Shown: positions 17,222 to 26,777 of the stretch, one piece after another | Layout: each line of letters starts with the position of its first letter | How positions within the stretch are numbered: the stretch's first letter is position 1 | Assembly: GCA_965219925.1 (NCBI GenBank) | Contig: OZ244795.1 | Span: forward strand, 4,277,847 to 4,341,846 | DNA: 64,000 bases | Direction of reading: 5' to 3' | From: Bin87 sp965219925 | Lineage (GTDB): Bacteria > Chloroflexota > Dehalococcoidia > Lucifugimonadales > UBA3495 | Made by a program: the position numbers and the translations under genes | Notes under the pieces: model-generated | What the model was told of the DNA's origin: nothing | What the model saw: only the letters and a program-made list of their open reading frames with translations | Databases searched by the model: none

Positions 17222-18973
17222 ATGCACGTAAAAAAGTTGCACATACGTAATTTTCGCGGATTTTCTGACCTAACGGTTAAGCCAAGGGGTCATGTGGTTG
17301 TCATGGGCGAGCCCAGCGCGGGGCGCTCTGACTTGATCGAAGCGTTAGGGCGGGTGCTCGACGCCAACTCGAGCCGTACCCGCATTACCACAGAATTGGA
17401 CTTTCACCTCGGGGACACGAGCCAGCCCATTGATATCACGTTAACTCTTGGGGACCTGGGAGATAGTGTGATTCAGGACTTCTTTGACCATCTGGAGCTG
17501 TGGGACACGTCAGAGAACCAACTCGTTGAGGAAACTGAGACCACCGAGGAATCCGATGACCTCTGTTATGAGTGGGTCTTGCGATTGGGATATAGGGCCA
17601 AGTGGTTAACTGCGGAGGAACGGTCCGACGAGTGGGTGTTTTATCCAAAGGAATCCGATCCTGCTGCCGATTCATTCGTCCATGCCAGGCGCCGCGACAT
17701 CGAGACCTTGGGGTTCGGATTGCTCCGTTGGAGCGGCGCGAGAATACTGGAACTGGGTCCCAGGAGCAGCTTTCGCAGAGTGCTCAACAATGCTAACGGG
17801 GGCGACTTTGCGGAAGCGGTTACCCAATACGTGGATGGAGTGGGCCAAGCCGCGTCCCAGTTCGTTGGGTCAACCCAGGTCAAATCGGCACTCGAAGAAG
17901 TCATCGCTCCGTTGCGCGACTTGCTGGACATACCTACGGCCGATGTTTCCAACCTGTTCCAGTTCACCCCGGAAGGAGGTTCGTCTAGCGGCCTCTTGCG
18001 GTCTCTGGGTCCTTCAATTGATCTCGGTGATGGCGCTGGTAGCCTCCCCGCATGGCGCCAGGGTTCGACCACCGCTTCCCTTTTCCGGGTAGCGGAAGCC
18101 CTCGCCTCAGTGGCAGGAACCGGAGCGGTCTTGGCGGTCGACGATCTTGGCGACGGTATTGACTCAGCCGCAGCGGCCCACCTGGCTGTCTCTATACGTG
18201 ATTCAGCCGGACAGCTTTGGGTTACGACCCGACTTCCTGCGGTCGCAGAGGTTTTCGAACCCCAGGAGGTCTTACGAATGGGCAAGGACGCTAACGGCAC
18301 GCGGATTGCCATCGCCGGCAAGCAGCCGGTAACCAAGGCCGAATCCGTGGTTTTCAAGCACTGGCATAGAAACCTGCTGCCGGCGCTGAGTTACCGCTCT
18401 GTGATAGTGGTGGAGGGGCCCTACGACTTTGCAGCGCTCCATTCTTTGGCCTTGCGGATGTTCGATGAGGAGGGATTCACCCTGCCGGCAACGCGCAGGG
18501 TGGCGATTGTCAACGCCGGGGCGGGCGGCGGTGGCGGCTACTCCAACGTACTGAAGCTGGCTAGGGAGGCGAAAGAGATTGGACTTCGGGCCGTGGGAGC
18601 AGTTGATGGAGACACGCGCAGCGAAGCCCAACAGTTCGTGCAAGCTAACCAAGGGATGGCAAACATTGTGGTGCGGCTCCCGGACGGATACGCCATTGAG
18701 GCAGCCATAATCGACGGCATTCCGGATGACGTTCTCCGGGGAACAATCAGTGACATCGCGACTGCGGCTGGCTTGCCCGGTCTTCATAATCTCGCAAGCC
18801 TTTCGGGCACCCCGCTTGGTAAAGAGGCCATTCGGTTCATTAAAAGCAACTCTTTACATGGCCAGTTTGTCGACACCCTCCCGTCGGGAAATCTCCCAAT
18901 TTTGGGATGCTGTTACCTGAAGAAACTCATTCAAGCGGCGACTGGGACCGACATTGGGCTGGTGCAGCTATGA
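17222..18973 (+). CDS. gajA: Gabija protein GajA, OLD-family ATPase/TOPRIM nuclease
   Basis: A 583-residue class 2 OLD protein, the nuclease of the Gabija anti-phage system. The N-terminal ABC-type ATPase starts LHIRNFRGFSDL, with the P-loop GEPSAGRSDLIEAL (residues ~31-44), an Arg where the Walker Lys normally is. Walker B is AVLAVDDLGDGID (~residue 305). The C-terminal TOPRIM domain has VIVVEGPYDFAAL and GAVDGDTRSE, giving the metal-binding Glu and Asp pair. Length fits known GajA (about 580). The stop overlaps the GajB start (ATGA), so the two are co-translated. In known systems nucleotide depletion releases GajA to nick DNA. Confidence 0.88.
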   Translation: MHVKKLHIRNFRGFSDLTVKPRGHVVVMGEPSAGRSDLIEALGRVLDANSSRTRITTELDFHLGDTSQPIDITLTLGDLGDSVIQDFFDHLELWDTSENQLVEETETTEESDDLCYEWVLRLGYRAKWLTAEERSDEWVFYPKESDPAADSFVHARRRDIETLGFGLLRWSGARILELGPRSSFRRVLNNANGGDFAEAVTQYVDGVGQAASQFVGSTQVKSALEEVIAPLRDLLDIPTADVSNLFQFTPEGGSSSGLLRSLGPSIDLGDGAGSLPAWRQGSTTASLFRVAEALASVAGTGAVLAVDDLGDGIDSAAAAHLAVSIRDSAGQLWVTTRLPAVAEVFEPQEVLRMGKDANGTRIAIAGKQPVTKAESVVFKHWHRNLLPALSYRSVIVVEGPYDFAALHSLALRMFDEEGFTLPATRRVAIVNAGAGGGGGYSNVLKLAREAKEIGLRAVGAVDGDTRSEAQQFVQANQGMANIVVRLPDGYAIEAAIIDGIPDDVLRGTISDIATAAGLPGLHNLASLSGTPLGKEAIRFIKSNSLHGQFVDTLPSGNLPILGCCYLKKLIQAATGTDIGLVQL

Positions 18974-20604
18974 ACTTCGAGGACCTTGATTGCCGACAAC
19001 GCCAAGTCGTGGAAGCTGTCGTCCACTCTGATGACAGTTTGCTTGTATTGGGCGGACCAGGGACCGGAAAGACCACGACGGCCCTGTGGTCGGCGAGAGC
19101 CTACCTGGAGAACCCGGAGGGGAGCCCGTCGCCGCGCGCTCTCTTTTTGACCTTCTCTCGTTCTGCGGTCAGCCAGATCATGGTCCGCTCTCCGGGTGTG
19201 ATGTCAGGGTACGAAGACAAGGTCGAAGTTACCACGTTTCACGCCTTGGCTTATCGTCTGATCGGTTCGTTTGGCCGTTACGCGGGGTACGGCGCCACTC
19301 TTCCCTCTGTTCAAACGGAGGCGCGCGGGAAGCTACTGGGGTACGATAATAGCAAGCTCCGGTACAACGACCTTATTCCAAGGGCCTTGGCAATCCTTGA
19401 GCGCAGCCCCCACGTCAGGCAGATTCTTGGCAATAGGTGGGATCTGGTCATATGCGACGAGGCCCAAGACACCAACGAAATACAGTGGGATTTTCTCCTG
19501 CGCATTGCTTCGAGAAAGCTACTCCTGCTGGGCGACCCAAATCAGATGATCTACACGTTCATTCCTGGAGTCTCGCCAGAGAGATTTCGTAAGATGCGGG
19601 AGTGGGCGGATCGGGAAATTGAACTTAACCCCAGCTCCCACAGGGACCCGTCAGGGGCGATCCCTGCGCTGGCTGAGGCCGTGCGCCAGCGGCAGTTCCA
19701 AGACGATGCCGTCTTGAACGCCTTGAGAGATGAACGTCTGACCATACACTTCGATACAGACGAGGAGGACGTCCCCGATCTAGTCTCTGACATCATAAAA
19801 ACCGTAAGGCTGCGGGGCTCCCGAGATGTCGGCATCTTCGTACACTCCAACACCGCAGTCGCCGAACTTGCGGAGCAGCTCGACGAAGCCGGGATCAATT
19901 ACGTGCTGATTGGGATACCGGAGGCGTACTCTGAGGCGCTCGGGTCCATGGCTGCTCAATGCGCCTTCGCCCTGGGCCTGGCCTCCGACGAGGACGTGCG
20001 CAGGTCGCTAGGTTTGTTCTTAACCGCTAGCGTGAGAAGGGCTAAGGCTCCCTTGATGGCGCGGGCACTGATTGGGAAGGTGCCATTACCTGAACTGGTT
20101 GACCAAGCGGTGCAAAGACTAGAGGACTCGCTGATGGAGGCAAGCCAAGGCACAGTTGGGGACCTAGCCGAGATAGCCGTCAAATCTTGGGAGGGCATCG
20201 GAATTCAGTCCAGCTATCGCCCTTGGCGCAATGCCTCAGCCCACTTCATCCGTTTGGTTAGGCCTGTTCAGCATATGTCGGCCTCGGTTGAATCCTTGGG
20301 GCAGCTGCTTGAAGTGGTTGAGCGTAGCCAAGTGGAAGCTCTAATCGACCGGGATTACTCGGAGCAAGGCCGCATTAAGCTGATGAACTATCACCAGACC
20401 AAGGGGCGTGAGGCCGACACTGTGGTTCACCTTTTCCGGCCGGATGACTATTTCGGTAAGGAAAAGGAACCTTATGAAGGAACATCGCGGTTGCTCAATG
20501 TGGCCATTTCGCGCGGTAAGCAACAGGTTGTTATCATCCTGCCCTCAAGTCCCCACCCGTTGGTTGAACCGTTCCTTGCCCTAAGGGACTATCAGTCCAA
20601 ATGA
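18970..20604 (+). CDS. gajB: Gabija protein GajB, UvrD-like helicase
   Basis: A 544-residue superfamily 1 helicase. Motif I is VLGGPGTGKTTTAL (~residues 24-37), motif II VICDEAQDTNE, motif III LLLGDPNQMIYTF, motif V MNYHQTKGREADTVV and motif VI LLNVAISRGKQQVVI. The ATG at 18970 is preferred because it gives a four-base ATGA overlap with gajA and begins with the helicase Q-region (LDCRQRQVVEAV). It senses DNA ends and partners GajA in known Gabija systems. A stretch of ~420 bases with no clear gene follows. Confidence 0.9.
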   Translation: MNFEDLDCRQRQVVEAVVHSDDSLLVLGGPGTGKTTTALWSARAYLENPEGSPSPRALFLTFSRSAVSQIMVRSPGVMSGYEDKVEVTTFHALAYRLIGSFGRYAGYGATLPSVQTEARGKLLGYDNSKLRYNDLIPRALAILERSPHVRQILGNRWDLVICDEAQDTNEIQWDFLLRIASRKLLLLGDPNQMIYTFIPGVSPERFRKMREWADREIELNPSSHRDPSGAIPALAEAVRQRQFQDDAVLNALRDERLTIHFDTDEEDVPDLVSDIIKTVRLRGSRDVGIFVHSNTAVAELAEQLDEAGINYVLIGIPEAYSEALGSMAAQCAFALGLASDEDVRRSLGLFLTASVRRAKAPLMARALIGKVPLPELVDQAVQRLEDSLMEASQGTVGDLAEIAVKSWEGIGIQSSYRPWRNASAHFIRLVRPVQHMSASVESLGQLLEVVERSQVEALIDRDYSEQGRIKLMNYHQTKGREADTVVHLFRPDDYFGKEKEPYEGTSRLLNVAISRGKQQVVIILPSSPHPLVEPFLALRDYQSK

Positions 20605-20641
20605 TTTAGGGATCTAGTCCAAGGATTCTGCGTGCGCAGCG

Positions 20642-20899
20642 TTAGAGTACAGTAGCCCACCTACCTACGGATTCAGGGAGCGGCTGGGCTAGTTGGACGG
20701 CTATTCCATATACGTTCGATTTAATGCCAAGCAAGTTGTAAAATCTGACCCCCACCCTGGTCAGGCCGTGGTCGTCAAAACACTCAGCTACACCGGCAAA
20801 TAAATCGCCCGGCGTCTGTTGGATCAGGGTGTCGGGGCGAAGACTCTTACGCGAAACCCTGTACAGGGAGACCCTTTCGAAGGGCGGTAAATGCGGCAA
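20642..20899 (-). CDS. Doubtful 85-residue ORF after gajB
   Basis: A minus-strand frame coding 85 residues with protein-like composition (LFAGVAECFDDHGLTRVGVRF). It has no good ribosome-binding site, no recognised family and no coding neighbour on its strand. It may be a fragment. Nothing else is seen in 20605-21023. Confidence 0.25.
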   Translation of the reverse strand: MPHLPPFERVSLYRVSRKSLRPDTLIQQTPGDLFAGVAECFDDHGLTRVGVRFYNLLGIKSNVYGIAVQLAQPLPESVGRWATVL

Positions 20900-21023
20900 C
20901 CCTGGACTTTACCGACCCGCAGGGGTTGCGCGACGGTGGATGGAGGGGAGATCGTTCTCTACAACACCTGTAAGACTCTCGAGCAGGTAGTGGAGAAGCC
21001 AATCTGCTTTTCGTAGCTGCTTC

Positions 21024-22173
21024 CTAAACCGAAGCCAAGGTGAAAACTACATTTGCAGAGCGGAGGAAATCGGCTTGGGTGCTGCCAATTAATGCTGCCG
21101 CTTTTGCTTGCAGCACGGTGCGGCAGCGGTGTTTGACTTCTTCCCGTCGGTGGGTCAGATCGGTGCAAAAGCCGTCCACCTTTTCCCGCACCACGGCACG
21201 GGTTCCCAGGCACTGGTTAGCGGTTGCTTCCTGGCGTACCCAACCCCAGATGGCCTCGTCGGGGTTGAAATCTGGACTGTAACTGGGGAGGTTCACCAAG
21301 CGGAGGTTCAGGCCGGGAGTGGTCAGGTAGGCACACACCGCGTCGCCCCGATGGGCTGGCGAATTGTCCCAGATCACGATCAGTGGTTCAGTGTGCCGCT
21401 CTCGCAACTGACCCAGGAAACCAGCCGAGGTAACGGAGTTGCTGTTGCCCTCCAGTTCCATCACCGCCACCTCCCTGGTCTCCAGGCGCACCGCCGAGTA
21501 GTAGCTGACTTTCTCACCGCGGCGCGGGCTGGTGGAGTCCACCAGCGCCGATTCGCCTTTCAGCGCCCACTTGCCCCCTAGATCAGCATCGGCCTGAAAG
21601 TGCGCCTCGTCGGCGAAGAATATCTTGGTTCCCGTCCGTGCTGCCGCCACCGTCAGCGCCGAATACTCTCCCACGAAAGCCTCTCGCCGCGCTGGGTCTG
21701 CCTTGAGCAACCGCTTCTTGGGCCGCTCTAGCACAAACCCCAACCGGTGCAGGTAGTTCAGATCTGCCACAGGCGGACTCCGGCTCAGCGCCAAGCCAAA
21801 GCGGTCCTGCACAAATTGGCGCACTGCTTTCCAGTTCCAGTTGGACAGCTTGATACCCGCCTGCGACGGTAATTGCTGCACCGCCGCCTTCAACCCGGCT
21901 CGTTGCTCCACGTCCAACGCGGGGGGAACCACCAGTCTGCTCAAAAACCAGCCCTTTGGGACCGCCCTCACCGAAGACTTGGGCCCATTGGCCAACCGTA
22001 TGGGCATCCCGCTCCAAGGCTCGGCCCACCGCCGCCGCCGTCCACCCCTGCGCCAGCAGCCAAACCGCGTGCCATCGCTCCCGTTCCCGAAGTGTCGGCG
22101 CTCGGTACATCCGTCGCCGTACCTCAGTCTCGTCCATGTGCCACTTCTCCAGCAACGCTCCCATCTCCGGCAT
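21024..22173 (-). CDS. IS630 transposase, two frames (frameshift)
   Basis: A DDE transposase read in two overlapping frames. Frame one (from ATG 22173) is the helix-turn-helix part (LRERERWHAVWLLAQGWTAAAVGRAL ... FEQTGGSP). Frame two is the catalytic part with FFADEAHFQADA, VIWDNSPAHRGD and YSPDFNPDEAIWGW, giving the Asp-Asp-Glu triad. The switch occurs at a run of six C on the coding strand (21921-21926). The second copy in this window switches at the same place on seven C, so programmed frameshifting is likelier than decay. The stop codon lies in the terminal repeat. Confidence 0.85.
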
Positions 22174-22268
22174 GACCAACAACCCCCTCAGCTTTCCCTG
22201 CCAACTACCTCTATCGCCTCCAATTCTACCCGCCCTTCGTCCTCGCTCATACCGCCCCAAAATGCGTA
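21024..22268 (-). mobile_element. IS630-family element, copy 1, right end missing
   Basis: The left terminal repeat CTAAACCGAAGCCAAGGTG (21024-21042) closely matches the IS630 copy at 62594. The expected right repeat is absent: similarity to copy 2 fades near 22265, where a tandem repeat begins. It is probably immobile on its own. Confidence 0.75.
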
Positions 22269-22270
22269 AA

Positions 22271-22451
22271 GCAAAGTTATGCTCGTGACCGGCCCGTGCA
22301 GAGGCGACTAACTGGTGAATCCCCCCAGCGGTCACGGCGTGACATCTTAAGTTAGTCGGGAGCAGAGTTATGCCCGTGCCCGGCCCGTGCAGAGGCGACT
22401 AACTGGGGAGTCCACCCAAGCGGTCACGGCGTTACATCTTAAGTTAGTCCA
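22271..22451 (+). repeat. Two 91-bp tandem repeats before MerR operon
   Basis: Units 22271-22361 and 22362-22452 share most bases. Each contains GACTAAC and, about 50 bases later, GTTAGTC in inverted orientation, around a GCGGTCACGGCG core. They lie 140-360 bases upstream of the MerR gene and may be operators or the scar of the IS630 right end. No gene lies in 22269-22591. Confidence 0.65.
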
Positions 22452-22591
22452 TAGTCCAGCGAAGAACTCACCTGCAAAACTCGCACTCTTCGGTGGTGGG
22501 AAATCGACTGGGATGATGTGCCCGGATCTTTCTCTGGTGGTCTGGCGGATTTTGGAGGTTCAGACTACAGTGCCATTCATGCCACGAGACG

Positions 22592-22620
22592 TTGACATTA
22601 GGAACGGTTTTTTGTACTTT
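22592..22620 (+). promoter_or_regulatory. Sigma70-type promoter of the MerR/methylase operon
   Basis: TTGACA (22592-22597), 17-base spacer, TACTTT (22615-22620). The expected start of transcription (~22627) is a few bases before ATG 22631, so the first gene is probably translated from a nearly leaderless mRNA, which fits its lack of a ribosome-binding site. Confidence 0.6.
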
Positions 22621-22630
22621 GAACAACAAG

Positions 22631-23131
22631 ATGTTGCCATTGAATGCTAAATCGTCGACGCAAGTCCCCGGTCTGTTCACCTCGGGTGAGGTGCAGAGAA
22701 TTGTTGGGTTGACCCAGCGCCAGTTGGGATATTGGGATAACACTGCATTGGCGCGCCCTCATGGGCGTCCCGCGCGTGGCAGTGGCAGCAGGCGGCTATA
22801 CACCTTGTTAGACGTAATGCAGCTCAAGCTTATTCTTCGCCTACGTCAAGCTGGTTTATCTCTTCAGAAAATACGGCAAGCGCTATTGAACCTATCTGAC
22901 TTGGCGGATGAACCTGCACCATTCACCGAACTTGAGGTTGTCACTGACGGGCGCCGAATCCTGATCAGGAGGTCGAATGATCAGTTCCTGGACCCTCTTG
23001 CTCGGCAGTACGTTTTGCGACTTCTATTGGCCGACCTGATGTCCGAAATCGAGAGACAAGTGGCAGGGTCCCCGCAGGATGGGATCGGCCTTGGGGTTGA
23101 AGGGATCAGCCCAGTGGGGGTGCCACGGTGA
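22631..23131 (+). CDS. MerR-family regulator of the methylase operon
   Basis: A 166-residue MerR-type protein. Residues ~10-80 hold the winged helix: LFTSGEVQRIVGLTQRQLGYWDN, then SRRLYTLLDVMQLKLILRLRQAGLSLQKIRQAL. The C-terminal half (VTDGRRILIRRSNDQFLDPLARQYVL) is short and lacks the Cys ligands of metal sensors. The start at ATG 22631 follows a strong promoter at once. The stop overlaps the methylase GTG start (GTGA). It probably represses or tunes the operon it heads, perhaps through the tandem repeats upstream. Confidence 0.85.
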   Translation: MLPLNAKSSTQVPGLFTSGEVQRIVGLTQRQLGYWDNTALARPHGRPARGSGSRRLYTLLDVMQLKLILRLRQAGLSLQKIRQALLNLSDLADEPAPFTELEVVTDGRRILIRRSNDQFLDPLARQYVLRLLLADLMSEIERQVAGSPQDGIGLGVEGISPVGVPR

Positions 23132-26100
23132 TTGGTACCGCATTGGCAATGGTGTTCGATGCCCTTGAGTACCAGGGCGATCAAGGGCTGGTAACGGTCG
23201 ATTCGCCCAGCACAGGGGATGGGCGGGCATACATTTGGCAGGAAATCCGTGAAAAGTTCGGGATGGACGCTGCCTTTTTCCATGGCAATTTGCCAGTGGT
23301 TTACTTTAAGGAACTCCAATCCGTTGATGACGAATACCTGCGACGTCTACATCGCTCGCTTTGGAACCACAATCGGGCTCCGTTGCTGATCGCCGTCCTG
23401 CCGCAAGAGGTCCGAGTTTACAATTGCTTTGCCCCGCCCCAGCGTAGCTCTGACCAATTGATGCTCGGAAACGCTACCCCGCTCAGGCAAGCGATTCGGC
23501 AAGTGACTGATGTCCTTTCGCTTAGGCAGGAGTTGTCCGAATACGGACGACGGGAGATTGTGGCGGGTCGATTTGTGCGAGCCCAGCAAGGTGGTTTCAA
23601 CAGGGAGCACCGAGTCGACAAACGTTTGCTGGAAAATCTCAGGCAGGTGAGGCGGCGTCTGATCAATGATGGATTATCCAAGTCCGTAGCTAACAGTCTC
23701 TTGGGAAGATCAATATTCGTTCGTTATCTTGAAGACCGAGAAGTTATTGACTCTGACTATTTTCTTAGGTTCTCCAGTGGGTCTTCATTCCATGCCTTAT
23801 TGGATGGGTCCCTTGCCGAAACCTACCGACTATTCGAAGAATTAGCAGACCGTTTCAACGGCGACCTGTTTCCAATTGATGGCCCGGAACGAGACCAGGT
23901 CAAGTTGAAACATCTTCGCCTTTTGGGACGCTTTCTGGGTGGTGAAGAGGTAAATTCTGGCCAGATGTATTTCTGGGCTTATGACTTCAAATACATACCT
24001 ATTGAATTGATCAGCGCCATCTATGAAACGTTTCTTGATGAGGAAAGGAATCAGGCCAGTGCCTACTACACGCCCCCGGAAATCGTTGATTACGTTCTTA
24101 ACGAGGTACTTCCTTTCGAGTCGGGAGCGCAGACCATCAAGATTCTAGACCCGGCATGTGGCTCGGGAATATTTCTTGTGGAAGCGTATCGCCGGTTGGT
24201 AATGCTCCACCGCCATGCGCGTGGGGATCAAAATCTCAGTTTCGACGAGCTTCGCGACCTGTTAACGGAGTGTATCCATGGCATAGACCTGAACGGGGAG
24301 GCGGTTCAAGTCGCAGCGTTCAGTTGTTACTTGGCACTCTTGGAATTCCTAGAACCCAAGAGCATCTGGGAAGAAGTTCGGTTCCCGACGCTGAAGGGCA
24401 CCAATTTGTTCGTCAATGACTTTTTCGATTTGGATGCCCCGTTCAACCAAAGGCTGTATGACATCATAGTAGGGAATCCACCTTGGCAAAGCAGGCTAAC
24501 TGCCAAGGCGACCGAATATGTCCGGGAGAATAAACACCCGATCGGTGATAAGCAGATCGCACAAGCCTTCCTATGGCGTGCTCCGACACTGCTTGCAGAC
24601 CAAGGTCGTGTCAGCCTGCTGTCTCCTAGCAAAGGCGTGCTGTTCAACAACAATGAACCTAACCGGAAATTCCGGCAACAATTCTTCATGACCAATCAAG
24701 TGACCCAGGTTGTCGACTTTTCGGCTTTGCGACACTCGCTTTTCCGCCAAGCTGTTGGCCCGATGGTTGCCGTCTTTTATAGGACGCCTTCGGGCGATGA
24801 TAGCGGGCGTAACAGTTTCATGTACCTTAACCCACATCCCTCTCCGATGTCTGAAGCCTTGGCCGGCGTTGTAGTGTTCGGAGACGAAGTGAGGCGGCTT
24901 TCATCTAACCAGGCTGCTAGCCATCCGTACATATGGAAGGTGGCCTTATGGGGGACTCCACGTGATCTCACGTTAATTGATGATCTATGCGAGCGGTTCC
25001 CATCACTCGAAAGAGTAACCCAAAGTCGTCGTTGGCAGTTCCGTGCAGGCCTAATAGTCAACGGTCGTGGTGTCAAACACGTTCCTGAACTCGGGGCGAT
25101 GCGCTACGTGCCAGTAGATTCAGTTCGACCATTTCAGGTTACCTCTACCCCAGAGGAGCGAATAGACAGCGAAGATTTTCATCGGCCGCGCGACATAGAA
25201 ACTTACCAGGGTCCACATGTCTTGATCCGTCGGGGTGTGTTGACAAGTGGCGTTCTGGCTTCTGTTTTTATGCAGGATGATGCGGTATTTACTAATGGAA
25301 TCTTCGGCATAACAGGGCCTCCCGAAGACTCAGAAAATCTGAAGATTGTGTGTGCTTACATCAACTCTTCACTAGCTCGTTATTACCAGTTTTTGACGGC
25401 AAGCCAATGGGGGGTTGAGCGTGATGAAATCTTGCTGACGGAGCACAAGAGTCTCCCATGTGCTATCCCCGTGGCAGACGAAGGCCTCTCTCGGGGGATA
25501 GTGGATCTCGTTGACCGAATACAAGAATCCGGCGGCGGATGGAATTGGCAGCAAGAACTTGATGAGCTCGTATACGAGGCCTATGGCGTGACCTCGCATG
25601 AACAGCAAACAATCGAGGATTTTCTGAGAATGGCCATGGAGCGCCACTACAAGGGCTCAGCGTCGGATGCTTTCGAGGCTCCATCTACCGTCGAGTTGAC
25701 GTCATACGCGCAAGCCTTTGCAGATGTGTTCGAGGCGACCACTGGAGGGACCAGAGCACTGGTACCGACCGTGTACGAAGGAACTCCCCCATACCGAGCA
25801 ATTTCATTTCGTCTCGCCCCAGGGGATGCGCCTAGACGACGTCATAACATAGCGTCTGAACCAGAGCTTGATCGTCTCTTGGTGAACTTGGAGCGGATCG
25901 TGACCGAACAACACGCCCAGAGTTTGTATTTCCGAAGGAACATAAAGGTCTATGAACCTGATGTGTTTCATATGGTGAAACCTGCGGAACGCCGGTTTTG
26001 GACAAGATCAGCGGCATACAACGATGCTGACGAGACGATCGTTGAGCTACTCCGTTCGCTTTCTCCCGGCAGCAACGGGGGAGCGGCTCATTCCATATGA
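23128..26100 (+). CDS. Large N6-adenine DNA methyltransferase (R-M or defence type)
   Basis: A 990-residue N6-adenine methylase. Residues 1-170 are an unassigned alpha/beta region (VVYFKELQSVDDEYLRRLHR). The methylase core has YYTPPEIVDYVL, motif I DPACGSGIFLVEA (residue 341 on) and catalytic NPPW at residues 450-453, as in Eco57I/type IIG-like enzymes. The long C-terminal part (GPHVLIRRGVLTSGVLASVF, INSSLARYYQFLTASQWGVERDE) resembles the target-recognition region of those proteins. No nuclease motif is clear inside it; the next gene may supply that. The start is GTG 23128, overlapping merR. Confidence 0.88.
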   Translation: MIGTALAMVFDALEYQGDQGLVTVDSPSTGDGRAYIWQEIREKFGMDAAFFHGNLPVVYFKELQSVDDEYLRRLHRSLWNHNRAPLLIAVLPQEVRVYNCFAPPQRSSDQLMLGNATPLRQAIRQVTDVLSLRQELSEYGRREIVAGRFVRAQQGGFNREHRVDKRLLENLRQVRRRLINDGLSKSVANSLLGRSIFVRYLEDREVIDSDYFLRFSSGSSFHALLDGSLAETYRLFEELADRFNGDLFPIDGPERDQVKLKHLRLLGRFLGGEEVNSGQMYFWAYDFKYIPIELISAIYETFLDEERNQASAYYTPPEIVDYVLNEVLPFESGAQTIKILDPACGSGIFLVEAYRRLVMLHRHARGDQNLSFDELRDLLTECIHGIDLNGEAVQVAAFSCYLALLEFLEPKSIWEEVRFPTLKGTNLFVNDFFDLDAPFNQRLYDIIVGNPPWQSRLTAKATEYVRENKHPIGDKQIAQAFLWRAPTLLADQGRVSLLSPSKGVLFNNNEPNRKFRQQFFMTNQVTQVVDFSALRHSLFRQAVGPMVAVFYRTPSGDDSGRNSFMYLNPHPSPMSEALAGVVVFGDEVRRLSSNQAASHPYIWKVALWGTPRDLTLIDDLCERFPSLERVTQSRRWQFRAGLIVNGRGVKHVPELGAMRYVPVDSVRPFQVTSTPEERIDSEDFHRPRDIETYQGPHVLIRRGVLTSGVLASVFMQDDAVFTNGIFGITGPPEDSENLKIVCAYINSSLARYYQFLTASQWGVERDEILLTEHKSLPCAIPVADEGLSRGIVDLVDRIQESGGGWNWQQELDELVYEAYGVTSHEQQTIEDFLRMAMERHYKGSASDAFEAPSTVELTSYAQAFADVFEATTGGTRALVPTVYEGTPPYRAISFRLAPGDAPRRRHNIASEPELDRLLVNLERIVTEQHAQSLYFRRNIKVYEPDVFHMVKPAERRFWTRSAAYNDADETIVELLRSLSPGSNGGAAHSI

Positions 26101-26777
26101 CTCCGGAATTTCAAGACCCCGCGTTGGGCTCGCCCGTTCCTCTAGCTCGCCAGGTATCCGCCGAAATTGAGAGGACAATCCTCCGTCTTGTTGTGGATGG
26201 CTTCGAGCGGTGGCGGGCCGGAGGGTTCAAACGCGCCGGAGATCACGAGGACGACTATACTGTTCGCGTGTTCGCATGTATGAAGGACATACGGCGTGAG
26301 AGAAACATGGCCCTAGTGCCGCATTATCAACATGTGGTACCTTCAGATGAAATGTTAGAAGGTCAGGCAGACCCAGCCCGTGCGCCACGCATCGACATAA
26401 CTATTTCATGGGATTTGTTCACCGAGGATGCGTATCTCAGCGTTGAGTGCAAGCGACTTGCGCCCGATGATTTGGCGCGCCTTTACGTCGTGTTTGGCAT
26501 CGACAGGTTCGTAAGGGGGTACTATGGTGGGAAAGTCCAAGTTGGTGCCATGGTAGGCTATGTCATTCGTGGTACTCCTGATGCAGCTCTTAAACGTATC
26601 AATGCTCACGTAGAAAGGACTCCGGAAATGGGTCCGGGACACACGCTGATGACCACAGGGGGAATAGGACCGCTTAGAACTGTGTTTGAATCGAATCATC
26701 CGAGAGCCTTACCGCTCCAATCGATTCGCCTTACCCATCTCTTTTTTGACATGACCGGGATTGGGCCTCCTCCTTGA
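26097..26777 (+). CDS. PD-(D/E)xK-like putative nuclease of methylase operon
   Basis: A 226-residue protein with no named family recognised. A plausible PD-(D/E)xK core is present: RIDITISWDL (Asp100) followed by AYLSVECKRL (Glu117, Lys119), preceded by an acidic helix (HEDDYTVRVF). It overlaps the methylase stop by ATGA, so it is translationally coupled. With the methylase it would make a restriction-modification-like pair under MerR control. Nuclease activity is an inference from the motif and the context. Confidence 0.6.
   Translation: MTPEFQDPALGSPVPLARQVSAEIERTILRLVVDGFERWRAGGFKRAGDHEDDYTVRVFACMKDIRRERNMALVPHYQHVVPSDEMLEGQADPARAPRIDITISWDLFTEDAYLSVECKRLAPDDLARLYVVFGIDRFVRGYYGGKVQVGAMVGYVIRGTPDAALKRINAHVERTPEMGPGHTLMTTGGIGPLRTVFESNHPRALPLQSIRLTHLFFDMTGIGPPP

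Noticed and set aside
21024..22173. IS630 copy 1 as a decayed pseudogene because of its frame change
   Set aside because: The second IS630 copy changes frame at the same codon on a similar C-run, so programmed frameshifting is more likely than two independent lesions.
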